Below, piece after piece: positions 18,797-27,560 of a stretch of DNA of 64,000 nucleotides. This DNA comes from Herbiconiux sp. Its GTDB lineage: Bacteria > Actinomycetota > Actinomycetes > Actinomycetales > Microbacteriaceae. A model generated the notes under the pieces. That model saw only the letters and a program-made list of their open reading frames with translations, was not told the DNA's origin and searched no databases. Position 1 is the first letter of the stretch. Each line of letters begins with the position of its first letter. Where the stretch lies: assembly GCF_023264855.1 (NCBI RefSeq), contig NZ_JAHFUW010000019.1:1-64000 (forward strand), given 5' to 3'. Both the position numbers and the translations under genes were made by a program.

Positions 18797-20107
18797 ATGT
18801 TTCATCTCGGCTGGTTCGTCGGCAACGGCTACAGCGTGCAGTCCTGGCGGCGCGACTGGGCCGGCACCGACAACGACGACTGGTGGTCGCCGAGCCTGTA
18901 CTCCGATGCCGCCCGGGCGCTCGAGCGCGCCTGCTTCGACTTCATGGTGTTCCAAGACGGCCTGATGGTGCCCGACATCTTCGGCGGCGACATGCAGGCC
19001 GACCTCAAGTACGCCCAGGAGATCCCTCGCTCCGACCCCACGGCGATGGTGGCCGTGCTCACGCAGGTCACCAAGAACCTCGGCTACATCCCCACCATCT
19101 CCACCTCCTTCTACCCGCCCTTCATGGCGGCACGGATGCTCGCCACGCTCGACCAGCTCTCCGGCGGCCACGCGGGCGGCAACCTGGTGACCTCGGCGAG
19201 CGACCGCGCGGCGCAGAACTTCGGCCTCGAAGGCCATCACGACCACGACCTCCGCTACGTGATGGCCGAGGAGTGGGCCGATCTCGTGACGCAGCTCTGG
19301 GACTCGTGGGAGCCCGGCGCCGTCGTCATGGACACCTCACGGGGCGTCTTCGCCGACTACACGAAGGTGCGCCCCATCCACTTCGAGGGCGAGCACTACT
19401 CCTCGCGCGGGCCGCTCAACACGCCCCCCGGGCCGCAGGGTCGCCCGGTCATCTCGCAGGCCGGCGGCTCCCCCGCGGGCCGCGAGTTCGGCGCGCGTTT
19501 CGCCGACGTGATCTTCTGCGTGCCCAACGGACTCGACTCGATGAAGGCCTACCGGGCTGACATCCACAAGCGGATGGAGGCGTACGGCCGGGCGCCCGAG
19601 GAGTGCAAGATCCTGTTCATGGTCGACCCCATCATCGGCGAGACCGACCAGATCGCGCGCGACATCGCCGCCGCCCGGGCCGCCGCCAAGACCACCGACG
19701 AGTACGTCGAGGAGCACCTCTCGGTGATGTCGTACTTCAGCGGCATCGACTTCTCGGCCTTCGACCTCGATCAGCCGATGCCGAACCTCGACGGCAAGGT
19801 GAACGCCCAGCAGAGCACGATGGCGCGCTACCAGAAGGATGCCGCGGGCAAGACCCTGCGCGAGCTCGTGATCGAGCACAACATGGTGGCCACGATCGAC
19901 CTCGTCGGCAGCGCCGACACCGTCGCCCGCAGGATGGGCGAGGTCATCGACGAGGTCGGCGGCGACGGATTCCTGCTCTCGGGCCCGCTCAACCGCAAGA
20001 ACCTGGCCGAGATCACCGACGGCCTGGTGCCCGCGCTGAAGCGGCGTGGGCTCACCCGCTCGTCGTACACGGGCGCCACCCTGCGCGACAACCTCCGCGA
20101 GTTCTAG
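18797..20107 (+). CDS. NtaA/SnaA/DszA-family flavin-dependent monooxygenase
   Basis: This 436-residue protein belongs to the two-component luciferase-like monooxygenases that use FMNH2 supplied by a separate reductase (nitrilotriacetate, pristinamycin and dibenzothiophene-sulfone monooxygenase group). The family pattern is visible: a SVQSWR start region, PTISTSFYPPFMAARMLATLDQLS, and the hallmark GGNLVTSAS segment. Later comes the QGRPVISQAGGSPAGREFGA flavin-phosphate region. The ATG at 18797 has GGAG six bases upstream. It is divergent from the RidA-transporter operon and ends tail-to-tail with lacI, the two stop codons sharing a CTAG. It probably opens the attack on the imported compound. 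The substrate is unknown and no flavin reductase gene is nearby. Confidence 0.9.
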   Translation: MFHLGWFVGNGYSVQSWRRDWAGTDNDDWWSPSLYSDAARALERACFDFMVFQDGLMVPDIFGGDMQADLKYAQEIPRSDPTAMVAVLTQVTKNLGYIPTISTSFYPPFMAARMLATLDQLSGGHAGGNLVTSASDRAAQNFGLEGHHDHDLRYVMAEEWADLVTQLWDSWEPGAVVMDTSRGVFADYTKVRPIHFEGEHYSSRGPLNTPPGPQGRPVISQAGGSPAGREFGARFADVIFCVPNGLDSMKAYRADIHKRMEAYGRAPEECKILFMVDPIIGETDQIARDIAAARAAAKTTDEYVEEHLSVMSYFSGIDFSAFDLDQPMPNLDGKVNAQQSTMARYQKDAAGKTLRELVIEHNMVATIDLVGSADTVARRMGEVIDEVGGDGFLLSGPLNRKNLAEITDGLVPALKRRGLTRSSYTGATLRDNLREF

Positions 20108-21156
20108 GCGCCGGCGGTCGAGGCTCGAACGCGGAGATCGATCGTGAAGGGCTCGACGATGGGGGGCGCATCCGGAGCCGTCGCGGGCGGCGCGGGCGCA
20201 GCATCCGGCGCCTGCTCGCCGAGCGGGGCGGGGGTGAGGGCTGACAGCAGCAGGCGGGCGCAGCGCATGCCGAAGTCGCGGGCGTGCAGGTCGATGGCGG
20301 TGACCGGGGGGTCGCACATCTGCATGGCCAGACTGTCGGCGTAGGCGCTGACGAGCACGTCGTCACCCACGTTCAGACCCAGGGCACGGGCGGCCGAGAC
20401 GGCGCCGACCGCCGATCCGTCGGGGGCCGAGACGATCGCGTCGGGGCGGTCGTCGGAGACCAGCAGCTCGGTGGCCACGCGGCGCACGTCGTCGGGCATG
20501 AAACGGCGGCTCGATTCGCGCACGAGCGGGCGGATGCCGCGAGCGGCGCACCAGGACTGGTACGACTCGAGCAGGGAGCGCCCCCAGGTGGTGTTCGTGG
20601 CCGGCGCGATCAGGGCGGGGCGGCGGGATCCGCGCTCGTGCAGGTGGTCCATCAGCTGCGCCATGCCGAGTGAATGGTCGGAATAGACCGTGCCCCACGG
20701 TGCCGGCAGGGCGGCGGGCACGACCTCACCCGACACCACGGGCAGGCGGCCCTCGAGGATGCGGCGCACGGCGGCGTCGTCATCCGGCGGGTCGATCAGG
20801 ATGAAGCCGTCGACGTGGGCCTGCACGGTTCCGGTGGTCTCTGATCCGGCCACGATCGTCACCGACTGCCCGCTCGCCGAGGCCACCTCCACCACGCCGA
20901 AGATGAAGTCCATGTAGTACGCCAGGCCGTTGGTGCTCTCGGGCAGGTAGAGGCCGATCGCGCCGGCACGCGCCCGGCGCAGGTTGCGGGCGCCGAGGTT
21001 CACGGCGTAGTCGAGCTCGGCGGCCACGGCCCGCACGCGGACACGCGTCTCGTCGGAGAGGCGTCCGGTGCCCGACAGCGCGAACGACACCGTCGCGCGC
21101 GACACCCCCGCCGCGCGCGCCACGTCTTCGAGGGTCGCAGCGCGTCGACGATTCAC
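20104..21156 (-). CDS. LacI-family transcriptional regulator
   Basis: This 350-residue protein has an N-terminal LacI helix-turn-helix (ATLEDVARAAGVSRATVSFA, residues ~7-27) and the hinge LGARNLRRARAGAIGLYLP. A periplasmic-binding-like effector domain follows, and then a Pro/Ala-rich segment near residues 315-335 that is unusual for LacI proteins. It most likely controls the divergent monooxygenase and RidA-transporter genes in response to the substrate. Its stop codon overlaps that of the monooxygenase gene (CTAG). Confidence 0.92.
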   Translation of the reverse strand: MNRRRAATLEDVARAAGVSRATVSFALSGTGRLSDETRVRVRAVAAELDYAVNLGARNLRRARAGAIGLYLPESTNGLAYYMDFIFGVVEVASASGQSVTIVAGSETTGTVQAHVDGFILIDPPDDDAAVRRILEGRLPVVSGEVVPAALPAPWGTVYSDHSLGMAQLMDHLHERGSRRPALIAPATNTTWGRSLLESYQSWCAARGIRPLVRESSRRFMPDDVRRVATELLVSDDRPDAIVSAPDGSAVGAVSAARALGLNVGDDVLVSAYADSLAMQMCDPPVTAIDLHARDFGMRCARLLLSALTPAPLGEQAPDAAPAPPATAPDAPPIVEPFTIDLRVRASTAGA

Positions 21157-21180
21157 GCTGCGACGCTACCATCCGCCCGC

Positions 21181-21966
21181 TCAGTCGCGCGGAGGGTAGC
21201 CGTCGGCGGGGTCGAGGGTGGGGCGCGCCGCCGCGCCTTCGCCGCGTACGGCGGGGGTCACCGTGCGCGGGTCGGCGAGGAACGCGTGCGACCAGGCCAC
21301 CCAGTCGCCTCCGGCGGCGTCCAGACGCGCGAGGTGCGCCCGCGTCGGCAGCATCACGTGCGGGCCCCCGTCTGCGAGCCCGGCGAGCACCTCGCGCGGC
21401 TCGAGCCATTGCGCGCCCAGGATCTCGACACCGTCGACGGCCTCGCTCACCGCGCCCGCGGCAGCCGGAGCCTCGGCGGCGTAGAACCAGGTGTCGAATC
21501 GCTTGGGCTGCACCTCGGGCGTCAGCCAGCGGGAGAGCGGATGCAGCAGCCCGAGGTCGATGCGCAAGCCCGTGGCCCGAAGCACCGCGAGCAGCCCGTC
21601 GCCCGCGCTCACACCCGCGGCGTCCAGTCGCTCGGCGGCCTCCGACCCGTGACCGAGCAGCAGGTGCGTCTCCTCCCACAGTTCACGCGCGGCGGCCACC
21701 CGCCGGGCGCGCTCCGCGACGTCGAGCCCGCCGGCCTCGCCCCCGTCGCCCGCCCCATCGGGCACGCCGATGCGCCCGGGCACATCGACGAACTCGAGCC
21801 ACCCCTCGTCGGAGTCCTCCGCATCCACCACCCCGCCCGGAAACACCAGGGCCCCCGGAAACGCCCCCACCGACCCGCGCTCCACCATCAGCACGGCCAG
21901 TGGATCGCGCCGCACGAGCAGCACCGTCACAGCGGCCCGCGGAACAGCAGCGCTCGTCTCGCTCAT
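21181..21966 (-). CDS. NUDIX hydrolase
   Basis: The ATG at 21966 (MSETSAAVPRAAVTVLLVRR) gives 261 residues. A GGAGGG sequence abuts the start codon. The protein has the NUDIX strand pattern with LVFPGGVVDAED, then a long insertion, then the box core AARELWEETHLLLG with the metal-binding Glu residues. The gap between the Gly-rich strand and the REL-EE helix is longer than in the classic box, as in the CoA/ADP-ribose-type NUDIX proteins of this shape. It hydrolyses a nucleoside-diphosphate-linked compound that cannot be named from sequence. A diverged copy of its 5' end lies at 23801-23883. Confidence 0.85.
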   Translation of the reverse strand: MSETSAAVPRAAVTVLLVRRDPLAVLMVERGSVGAFPGALVFPGGVVDAEDSDEGWLEFVDVPGRIGVPDGAGDGGEAGGLDVAERARRVAAARELWEETHLLLGHGSEAAERLDAAGVSAGDGLLAVLRATGLRIDLGLLHPLSRWLTPEVQPKRFDTWFYAAEAPAAAGAVSEAVDGVEILGAQWLEPREVLAGLADGGPHVMLPTRAHLARLDAAGGDWVAWSHAFLADPRTVTPAVRGEGAAARPTLDPADGYPPRD

Positions 21967-22015
21967 CCCTCCACCCTGCCAGAGGCCGCCGCCCGCCCAT
22001 GCCGCGAGCCGCGCA
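21932..22015. repeat. Direct repeat, copy A (NUDIX 5' end)
   Basis: The stretch around the NUDIX start codon matches 23801-23883 in the same orientation at roughly 80% identity by eye. The best block is GTCTCGCTCATCCCTCC. The repeats bracket the unknown secreted-protein gene and the monooxygenase pseudogene. Confidence 0.7.
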
Positions 22016-22086
22016 TGGCAGAGCTCCACGGGGAACGCGCCGGGCGGAGAACCACCGCGACGCCGAGTCCGGGCGCGTTCCGGGCG

Positions 22087-23031
22087 TCAGCCGTTGGGTG
22101 CACCGCACGCCGGGCACGCGAGCGGTCGCATCGCGCGCTCCCAGGCCCCGACGAGCTTGTCGCCGGCATCTCTCATCAGGATGCGGAACCGCGGAACCGA
22201 TTCCCGGATCCACGGAGTCGCCCACGATCCCAGCCAGGCGACGAAGCGATCCCAGGTGTCGGCCACACGGATGAGCATGGTGGGCACACTGTTCTTCGTG
22301 AAGGTGCTCGCCCAGTCCAGAGCCGCTCCGGCGAGTGCGCCCATCAGCATCGCCACGAACGTCTCAGCCCAGAACTGGCCGGACTTCATGTCTTCATTGT
22401 TGAAGTGCGCCTGCAGAACCCGGGCCACGAGTGCGGCCATCGCACCCGCTACCGCTTTGCAGGTGATCGAGGCGACCCCGCCCGTCAGCGAGACGGCCGC
22501 CGCGATGCATCCGTAGAACGCCAGCGCCGAGGTGGCAGCGGTCGCGGCGACGATCCCCGCCGTCTTCATCACCTCGCCCCACGAAGCCGCGCGGATCGAA
22601 TCGGTCTTGACCCTGACCGTGATGGCGTAGGGCTCGAACGTGACGGTCCCCGTGCTGCCGGAGTCGGCAACCCGCGAGATCCACGAAGCTCCCGTGGCGG
22701 TGAAGGGCACGGTGCCCCCCGGGGCGGGGTTCGCGGTGGTGTACGAACGGATGAAATCCTCGACCCGGGTGCTTCCATAGAGGTCGGTGAACTGCTTGCG
22801 GGCTTTCCCGCTGTCATAGGGGAATCCTGTCGTGGACATGGTGTACACGAGCTCGGACGGCGTGGCGGAGGCCGACTGCACCGGGGCGAGCGCGTTCGCC
22901 CCGAGAATCACGGCGGTCGCTGTGGCGATCGCCACCAGCCTGTGCAGAATGCGCGAGCGGCGCTCCGGCCGCGGGGAGGAGATATGCCCCGCTCGAGAGC
23001 GCAACGGTGGTGTGCGAAGGAGAATCGTCAT
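22087..23031 (-). CDS. Secreted or membrane protein of unknown function
   Basis: The ATG at 23031 gives 314 residues; a longer start at 23064 or 23073 is possible. A long basic N terminus is followed by a hydrophobic stretch (LVAIATATAVILGANALA) and SASA-TP, consistent with a signal peptide. The middle has two hydrophobic Ala/Gly-rich helices (AGIVAATAATSALAFYGCIAAA and a later MLMGALAGAALDW). The end carries a CPAC pair. I recognise no family. It lies between the NUDIX gene and a decayed FAD monooxygenase, inside the segment bracketed by a duplicated NUDIX fragment, and the DNA just upstream (23032-23100) is AT-richer than the rest. That may mean acquired sequence. Confidence 0.6.
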   Translation of the reverse strand: MTILLRTPPLRSRAGHISSPRPERRSRILHRLVAIATATAVILGANALAPVQSASATPSELVYTMSTTGFPYDSGKARKQFTDLYGSTRVEDFIRSYTTANPAPGGTVPFTATGASWISRVADSGSTGTVTFEPYAITVRVKTDSIRAASWGEVMKTAGIVAATAATSALAFYGCIAAAVSLTGGVASITCKAVAGAMAALVARVLQAHFNNEDMKSGQFWAETFVAMLMGALAGAALDWASTFTKNSVPTMLIRVADTWDRFVAWLGSWATPWIRESVPRFRILMRDAGDKLVGAWERAMRPLACPACGAPNG

Positions 23032-23101
23032 AGCGACACCATCCCAGAGCCATATTTCGGACATCAAGTCCAATAAATGGTAATAGGCAATTCTTTACAG
23101 G

Positions 23102-23784
23102 ATGTTCACCGACTGGAAATCCCCATGGATGCACGACATCCACGACTACAACGGGCAGAGAGCGATCCGCGCGGCGGACCTCTGGGAACCGTTCAGCAGG
23201 CTCATCCACCGCGGCGGCGAGGCCACCAGGATCGTGGATCGCCACGGATCTCTGCTCTACGAAGACTTCGACGACGGGGAGCTCGCCCGCCCCGAGGTCG
23301 ATCGGGGCCGGCTGCGGGACATGCTCCTCGACTCGCTGCCCGACGCGACGGTGCGTGGTCGAAGGTGCGCGCACGGGTGTCGCCGGCATCCCCTGCCTGC
23401 ACGGGCATCTCTTTCATCGAGACCGACCTCTTCGCCACATCAGCCGATCATCCTGCCCAGGCGGGACTCGTAGGAGACAGCATGCTCTTCGACGCCGCAT
23501 CCGCGAGGCATGCGGTGCTGAGCCTGCTCGAAGGATGGAGCGAACCGATTCGAGGGCTGGTACGCGATTCGGATTGCCCGCTCGTCCCCCGCCGGATAAG
23601 CGTGCTCGCCGCCTGCCTCGCCACGACCGCAGACACAGAGGCCGCGCTTGCCGACTACGAGGCCGAGCTGTTCCCCCGCTCGGCCGAGGCGGCGGCCGAG
23701 TCCGCGCGCAATCTCGACGTGATCTTCAGCGATCGTTCCCCTCAGACCCTCGTAGAACTGTTCGAGAGCTTTCGCCACGACTAG
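23102..23784 (+). pseudogene. Decayed FAD-dependent monooxygenase (TetX-like)
   Basis: Two frames together read as pieces of an FAD-dependent oxidoreductase. From 23102 the first frame gives the conserved RAADLWEPFSRLIHRGGEA and LARPEVDRGRLRDMLLDSLP segments. From about 23355 the match jumps to another frame with WSKVRARVS, TGISFIETDLF, then PLVPRRIS and ADYEAELFPRSAEAAAESA. Missing parts are the N-terminal GxGxxG dinucleotide-binding motif, ~60 residues before the frame change, and the GDAAH FAD motif between PLVPRRIS and the C-terminal helix. The gene therefore has an absent 5' end, internal deletions and a frameshift, and cannot make a working enzyme. Confidence 0.8.
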
Positions 23785-23800
23785 ACGATTCCTGGGCGGG

Positions 23801-23883
23801 GCGGCCCGCAACACCAGCGTTCGTCTCGCTCATCCCTCCCCTCGGCCAGAGGCTGCGACCGGCCCGTGCCGAGAAGCGCACAT
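23801..23883. repeat. Direct repeat, copy B (vestige of a NUDIX 5' end)
   Basis: This matches 21932-22015. On the minus strand it still reads GGAGGG-ATG and MSETNAGVAG, mirroring MSETSAAVPR of the NUDIX gene, but the reading frame continues only into unrelated sequence. It is a truncated duplicate. Confidence 0.7.
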
Positions 23884-23900
23884 CGGGGCACGATGGATGA

Positions 23901-24245
23901 ATGCGTTGCATTACTTATGCCGGTGGCACCCTTCTCACCACCGATGATGTCGCCGAGCACCTGATCGACCTCACCGCAGCCCTGGCCGACAGGGGGAAGG
24001 CGAAAGCGGTCGAGATCCCGATCGTGCCCGAGAACGGCGAGGGCCCGCGCACCGCCGAACTGGTCATCGGGGTCGGCAACGACGTGCTGTCGGTGCCGCA
24101 GGACTGGGACGGCGAGGAGCCCGATTTCTCGGCCGACGCCGCCCGTCTCGAAGACCTGCTGAAGAAGCAGACCCCCACTGCGACGGCCGTGGTCATCCCC
24201 GACGACGAGGCCGCCGATTACTACCCCGAGGACTACCCGGTCTGA
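23901..24245 (+). CDS. Conserved hypothetical protein, 114 residues
   Basis: An ATG at 23901 opens a compact acidic protein beginning MRCITYAGGTLLTTDDVAEH. It has alternating strand and helix patterns, a VEIPIVPENGEGPRTAELVIG segment resembling a small alpha/beta fold, and a Tyr/Asp/Glu-rich tail (DYYPEDYPV). There is no signal peptide or membrane segment, so it is cytosolic. I do not recognise a family. Codon use looks native. It starts 18 bases after the vestigial NUDIX repeat and runs convergently with the small gene at 24306-24644. Confidence 0.6.
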   Translation: MRCITYAGGTLLTTDDVAEHLIDLTAALADRGKAKAVEIPIVPENGEGPRTAELVIGVGNDVLSVPQDWDGEEPDFSADAARLEDLLKKQTPTATAVVIPDDEAADYYPEDYPV

Positions 24246-24305
24246 CCGGGCGACCTCTCGAACGCTGAACGTCGGCAGCTTGGCTGATCCGCCGGCCGGC
24301 CGGGC

Positions 24306-24644
24306 TCAGCGGAACGAGCGGCCCGCGTCGGAGCGCAGCGCGGCCGCGAAAGCCTCGGCGGCGAGCCGCTTCTGACCCTTGGCGCTCAGCTGCGGGTCGC
24401 GCATGTCGAAGCGCACGGAACGCGAGCGGCGATGCACGAGCACGGCCACCACCGCTCCGGCGTCGGGCGGCCAGAAGTCGATCACCCAGCGCGGCTCGCC
24501 GATGCGGGCGCGGCGCACGGTGCCGTCGGCCTCGCGAACGTCGGCGGCCCAGGCGCGGGTGGGGGTGAGACCGTCGCTGCTCATGCGCACGATGTGCACG
24601 AGCACGATGGTGGCGGAGGCGGGCTGCCATTTCTTCGAGAACAT
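24306..24644 (-). CDS. Hypothetical protein, 112 residues, downstream of the secreted repeat protein
   Basis: The ATG at 24644 lies 11 bases after the stop of the large secreted protein, so the two are probably co-transcribed. The protein (MFSKKWQPASATIVLVHIVR...) has a short hydrophobic strand and an Arg-rich middle (RRSRSVRF), ending in a helical AAEAFAAALRSDAG segment. There is no signal peptide. Function is unknown. The tight spacing suggests a link with the surface protein. Confidence 0.6.
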   Translation of the reverse strand: MFSKKWQPASATIVLVHIVRMSSDGLTPTRAWAADVREADGTVRRARIGEPRWVIDFWPPDAGAVVAVLVHRRSRSVRFDMRDPQLSAKGQKRLAAEAFAAALRSDAGRSFR

Positions 24645-24655
24645 GATCGTGGCCT

Positions 24656-26386
24656 CTACTTCGCTGCCGGCGTGGCCGGGGTGGGGGTGGATGAAGGTGC
24701 GGGCTTGGCGGCCGGGGTGGGCTTGGCTGCCGGGGCGGGCTCGGCTCCCGGGGTGGGCTCGACTGACGGCATGGGTTCGGCCGTGGGCTTGGCCGCCGGC
24801 GCCGGGCTGGGCGCGACTGACGGCGTGGGCGACGGACTCGGCGTCATAGCAGTCGGCATGTGCGTCGGCGACGGTGTCGGCGTCGCGGTGGGCTCGGCAG
24901 CGGTCGAATCCGTGTGCGCCGACTTCGCCGAATCCGACGACGAGGGAGCCGTCGACGGCACCGCGTTCTGCACGGGAGGCAGCGGCTTCACGATCGTCGC
25001 CGTCGCCGCACTGGTCTTGCTGAGCGTGGCGAAGCCCGCCTTCGTGGCCGTCACGGTCACCGTCAGCTTCGCTCCGGCATCGTTCGCCGTGAGCAGGCGC
25101 GTCGCCGAGGTGGAGCCGGTGATCACGGCCCCGTTGCGCATCCACTGGTAGGTGAACGTGGCGCTCGAGGGCGCCCAGCCGGCCACGCTCGCGGTGAGCT
25201 TCTGCCCCACCGTGGTGGTTCCGCTGATCGTCGGCGTCACGCCGGTCATGGTGCCGCCCGTCACCAGGGCGGTGGGCGCGCTGGCCTTCGTGACGGTGGT
25301 GTAGGTCTTCTTCGCTCCCGTGACGGCGACCGTCAGCGTTCTGCCCGCATCCGCACCGGTGACCAGGTAGCTCGCCTTGGTGGCGCCGGGGATCGAGACA
25401 CCCCCGCGCTTCCACTGATAGCTCAGTGTCACGGGTGCCGGGCCCCAGGCGCCCGGGTTAGCGGTGAGCGTCTTGCCCACCTTCGCCGTGCCCGAGATGG
25501 TCGGAGCCGGGGTCGCCGTGAGCACCTTCGGATTCACGGTGATGGTGACCAGGGCCAGCTTCGACAGCCCGCCGTGGTTGTCGCTCACGCGGTAATAAAA
25601 GGTGTCGGTGCCTACGTAGCTCGGGTCGGCCTTGTAGACGAACGCCCCGGTCTGCTGCGCCGACATCGTGACGACGCCGTGCGCGGGACCGAACAGCGGC
25701 ATCGAGGATGCGGTCAGCTTGTCCTTCTCCGCGTCGGTGTCGTTCTTCGTCAGGCCCGATCCCGACACGGTCATCGTCGAGCCGACCGTGGTGGTGTAGG
25801 TGTCGGGCACCGCCACGGGTGCCTTCTGCGCCACCACGGTGATCATGATGGCCGCCTTGTAGGGGCTCACGGCGCCGTGCTCGTCGATGTCGTCGTACAT
25901 CAGCGCATCCGTGCCGGTGTAGCCATCATCCGGAACATAGGTGAACGAGCGAGCCGGATCGGAGCCCGCGAGGGTCGAGAAATCCGTGCGGTAGCCGTGC
26001 ACGGGCATGGTGATCTCGTTGAGGTACACCTGGTCGTGCTCGGCGTCCTTGTCGTTGCACAGGAAGTCGGTGACCTTGATGGTACGCGGATGGTTCTGCA
26101 CCACCGTGACGGCGTCGCCCCAGACGATCGGCTGCGTGTTCGGCACCGACCCGGCGAGCACAGGCACCTCGTCGACTCCACCCGGGGTGGGCACCCAGGC
26201 CGGGCAGCCGTTCGACACGGGCGCGCCAGGTCCGCCCGGAACCTCGTAGACGTCCTTGGGGTCCGCGAATGCGGCGCTCGGCGCACCGACGGCGATCGCA
26301 CCGCCCAGCACGGCCGCGAACACGGTGGCGGCGGTCAGGCGCAGACGGAGGGAGCTGGTGTCGAAGGGCTTACTGGTGGAGGGCAT
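24656..26386 (-). CDS. Secreted multidomain protein with Ig-like repeats and Pro-rich tail
   Basis: The ATG at 26386 (MPSTSKPFDTSSLRLRL) gives 576 residues. A signal peptide is evident (hydrophobic TAATVFAAVLGGAIAVGA, then AFADP). Two cadherin-like/Ig-like domains follow, with repeated NDKDAEHD/NDTDAEKD, GYTGTDAL/YVGTDTF and tyrosine-corner patterns (~residues 90-270). Then come two ~80-residue repeats starting PTISGTAKVGKTLTA and PTISGTTTVGQKLTA, each with YQW. The tail (~465-576) is low-complexity Pro/Ala/Thr/Ser. No LPXTG sorting signal is present, so it is probably secreted or loosely wall-bound. It likely serves adhesion or wall structure. Confidence 0.85.
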   Translation of the reverse strand: MPSTSKPFDTSSLRLRLTAATVFAAVLGGAIAVGAPSAAFADPKDVYEVPGGPGAPVSNGCPAWVPTPGGVDEVPVLAGSVPNTQPIVWGDAVTVVQNHPRTIKVTDFLCNDKDAEHDQVYLNEITMPVHGYRTDFSTLAGSDPARSFTYVPDDGYTGTDALMYDDIDEHGAVSPYKAAIMITVVAQKAPVAVPDTYTTTVGSTMTVSGSGLTKNDTDAEKDKLTASSMPLFGPAHGVVTMSAQQTGAFVYKADPSYVGTDTFYYRVSDNHGGLSKLALVTITVNPKVLTATPAPTISGTAKVGKTLTANPGAWGPAPVTLSYQWKRGGVSIPGATKASYLVTGADAGRTLTVAVTGAKKTYTTVTKASAPTALVTGGTMTGVTPTISGTTTVGQKLTASVAGWAPSSATFTYQWMRNGAVITGSTSATRLLTANDAGAKLTVTVTATKAGFATLSKTSAATATIVKPLPPVQNAVPSTAPSSSDSAKSAHTDSTAAEPTATPTPSPTHMPTAMTPSPSPTPSVAPSPAPAAKPTAEPMPSVEPTPGAEPAPAAKPTPAAKPAPSSTPTPATPAAK

Positions 26387-26519
26387 GGGGTCTTCTTCGC
26401 TTTCGTCATCACCTCGTTCTGAGGCACGACGCGAGCGTATGGGCGGCCCTGCACCCACCATCACCGTGCCCGCTACGGTAATCGCCACCGCGACTACGGT
26501 GGGCCATCGCGATCCGGTT

Positions 26520-27405
26520 TCAGCTGTCGGTGAGCATCCGGATGAGCAGGGCGACCATGAGATCTTTCTCCTTCGGATCGCTCATGGCGACCATGAGGGT
26601 TATCGCGGCCAGCGCGTTGTTCGTGATTCGTGAACCGCCCGTGGTCTCCAGCAGTCCGTTTCGCGCCAGGAATGTGACGAACAGGGCGGCAGCGGAGCGC
26701 TTGTTGCCGTCGGAAAGCGGATGATCCTTGACGACGAGGTAGAGCACGTTCGCCGCCTTCTCCTCGACGGTGGGATACAGATCCTGCCCGGCGAAGCCCT
26801 GATAGATGGCTCCGATCAGCGATGACAGCCCGCGCCACATCGGGCGTGAGCTCCCAGCCGGGGATTTGCCCCGGAGCAGCGTCGATGTGGCGCTCGTCGT
26901 AGTCGCGCAGCAGAGTGAGACCGGGTAAGAAATCGGCCAGGACATCGGCGACTCCCGAGACCAGCTCGTCACCGGAGCGGGACAGGATTCGCACGATCGA
27001 GCCGAGTTGCTCCAGGCGCTGCTCGTTGATGGCATAGCCACGCACCAAGTAGTCATGCAGACGCTGCGTGGCCCAGATGCGGAACTGGGTGGCTACAGCG
27101 CTCTTGACGCGGTAGCCGACCGAGATAATCAGGTCGAGGTTGTAAAACGGGATCTCGCGGGTGACTTGGCGTGCCCCCTCGGTGCGAACCTGTCGGGATC
27201 TCCGACAGGTTGCCGCCTCGTCGAGTTCGCCCTCTTCGTAGACACGATGGATGTGTTCGACGATATTGGTGCGCGAGCTGTGGAACAGCTCTGCGATCTG
27301 CTGCTGACTCAGCCACACGGTCTCGGCGTCGAGCCGCACCTCGATCGCCGGAGACCCGTCCTCTCGCTGGTAGAGAATCACCTCTCCAGAGCGTTCGTCC
27401 GTCAT
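26520..27405 (-). pseudogene. Frameshifted RhuM-Fic (Doc-like) protein gene
   Basis: From the ATG at 27405 the frame reads a RhuM-type N-terminal domain: VRLDAETVWLSQQQIAELF, NIVEHIHRVYEEGEL, FYNLDLIISVGYRVKS and FRIWATQRLHDYLVRGY. Near 26840 the match moves to another frame, which continues LIGAIYQGFAGQDLYP, VEEKAANVLYLVV and the Fic/Doc motif HPLSDGNKRSAA, ending at 26520. About 20-25 residues usual between the parts are missing at the join. A deletion with frameshift therefore splits the gene. Intact RhuM-Fic proteins are thought to act as toxins that modify proteins (AMPylation or phosphorylation by Fic/Doc). Here the product would lack the Fic domain. A sequencing error alone would not explain the missing residues. 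Confidence 0.75.
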
Positions 27406-27528
27406 GGGAAACACCTTTCACACCGGTGACGGTCGCGCAGGGAGCCCGAGAAGGCGCGGTGGATCCGGTCGGTCTCACCGTACAGTCCGGCACCGACACT
27501 CCGTCTCGCCAGGTGCGGGAACGACAAA

Positions 27529-27554
27529 ACCCCCGGGTCGGCTGAACCGGGGGT
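27529..27554 (-). terminator. Rho-independent terminator of the tRNA-Ala gene
   Basis: ACCCCCGG (27529-27536) pairs with CCGGGGGT (27547-27554), a perfect 8-bp stem with a 10-base loop. On the minus strand it is followed by a short T-run (TTTGTCG), just downstream of the tRNA. Confidence 0.75.
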
Positions 27555-27560
27555 CCTGTG

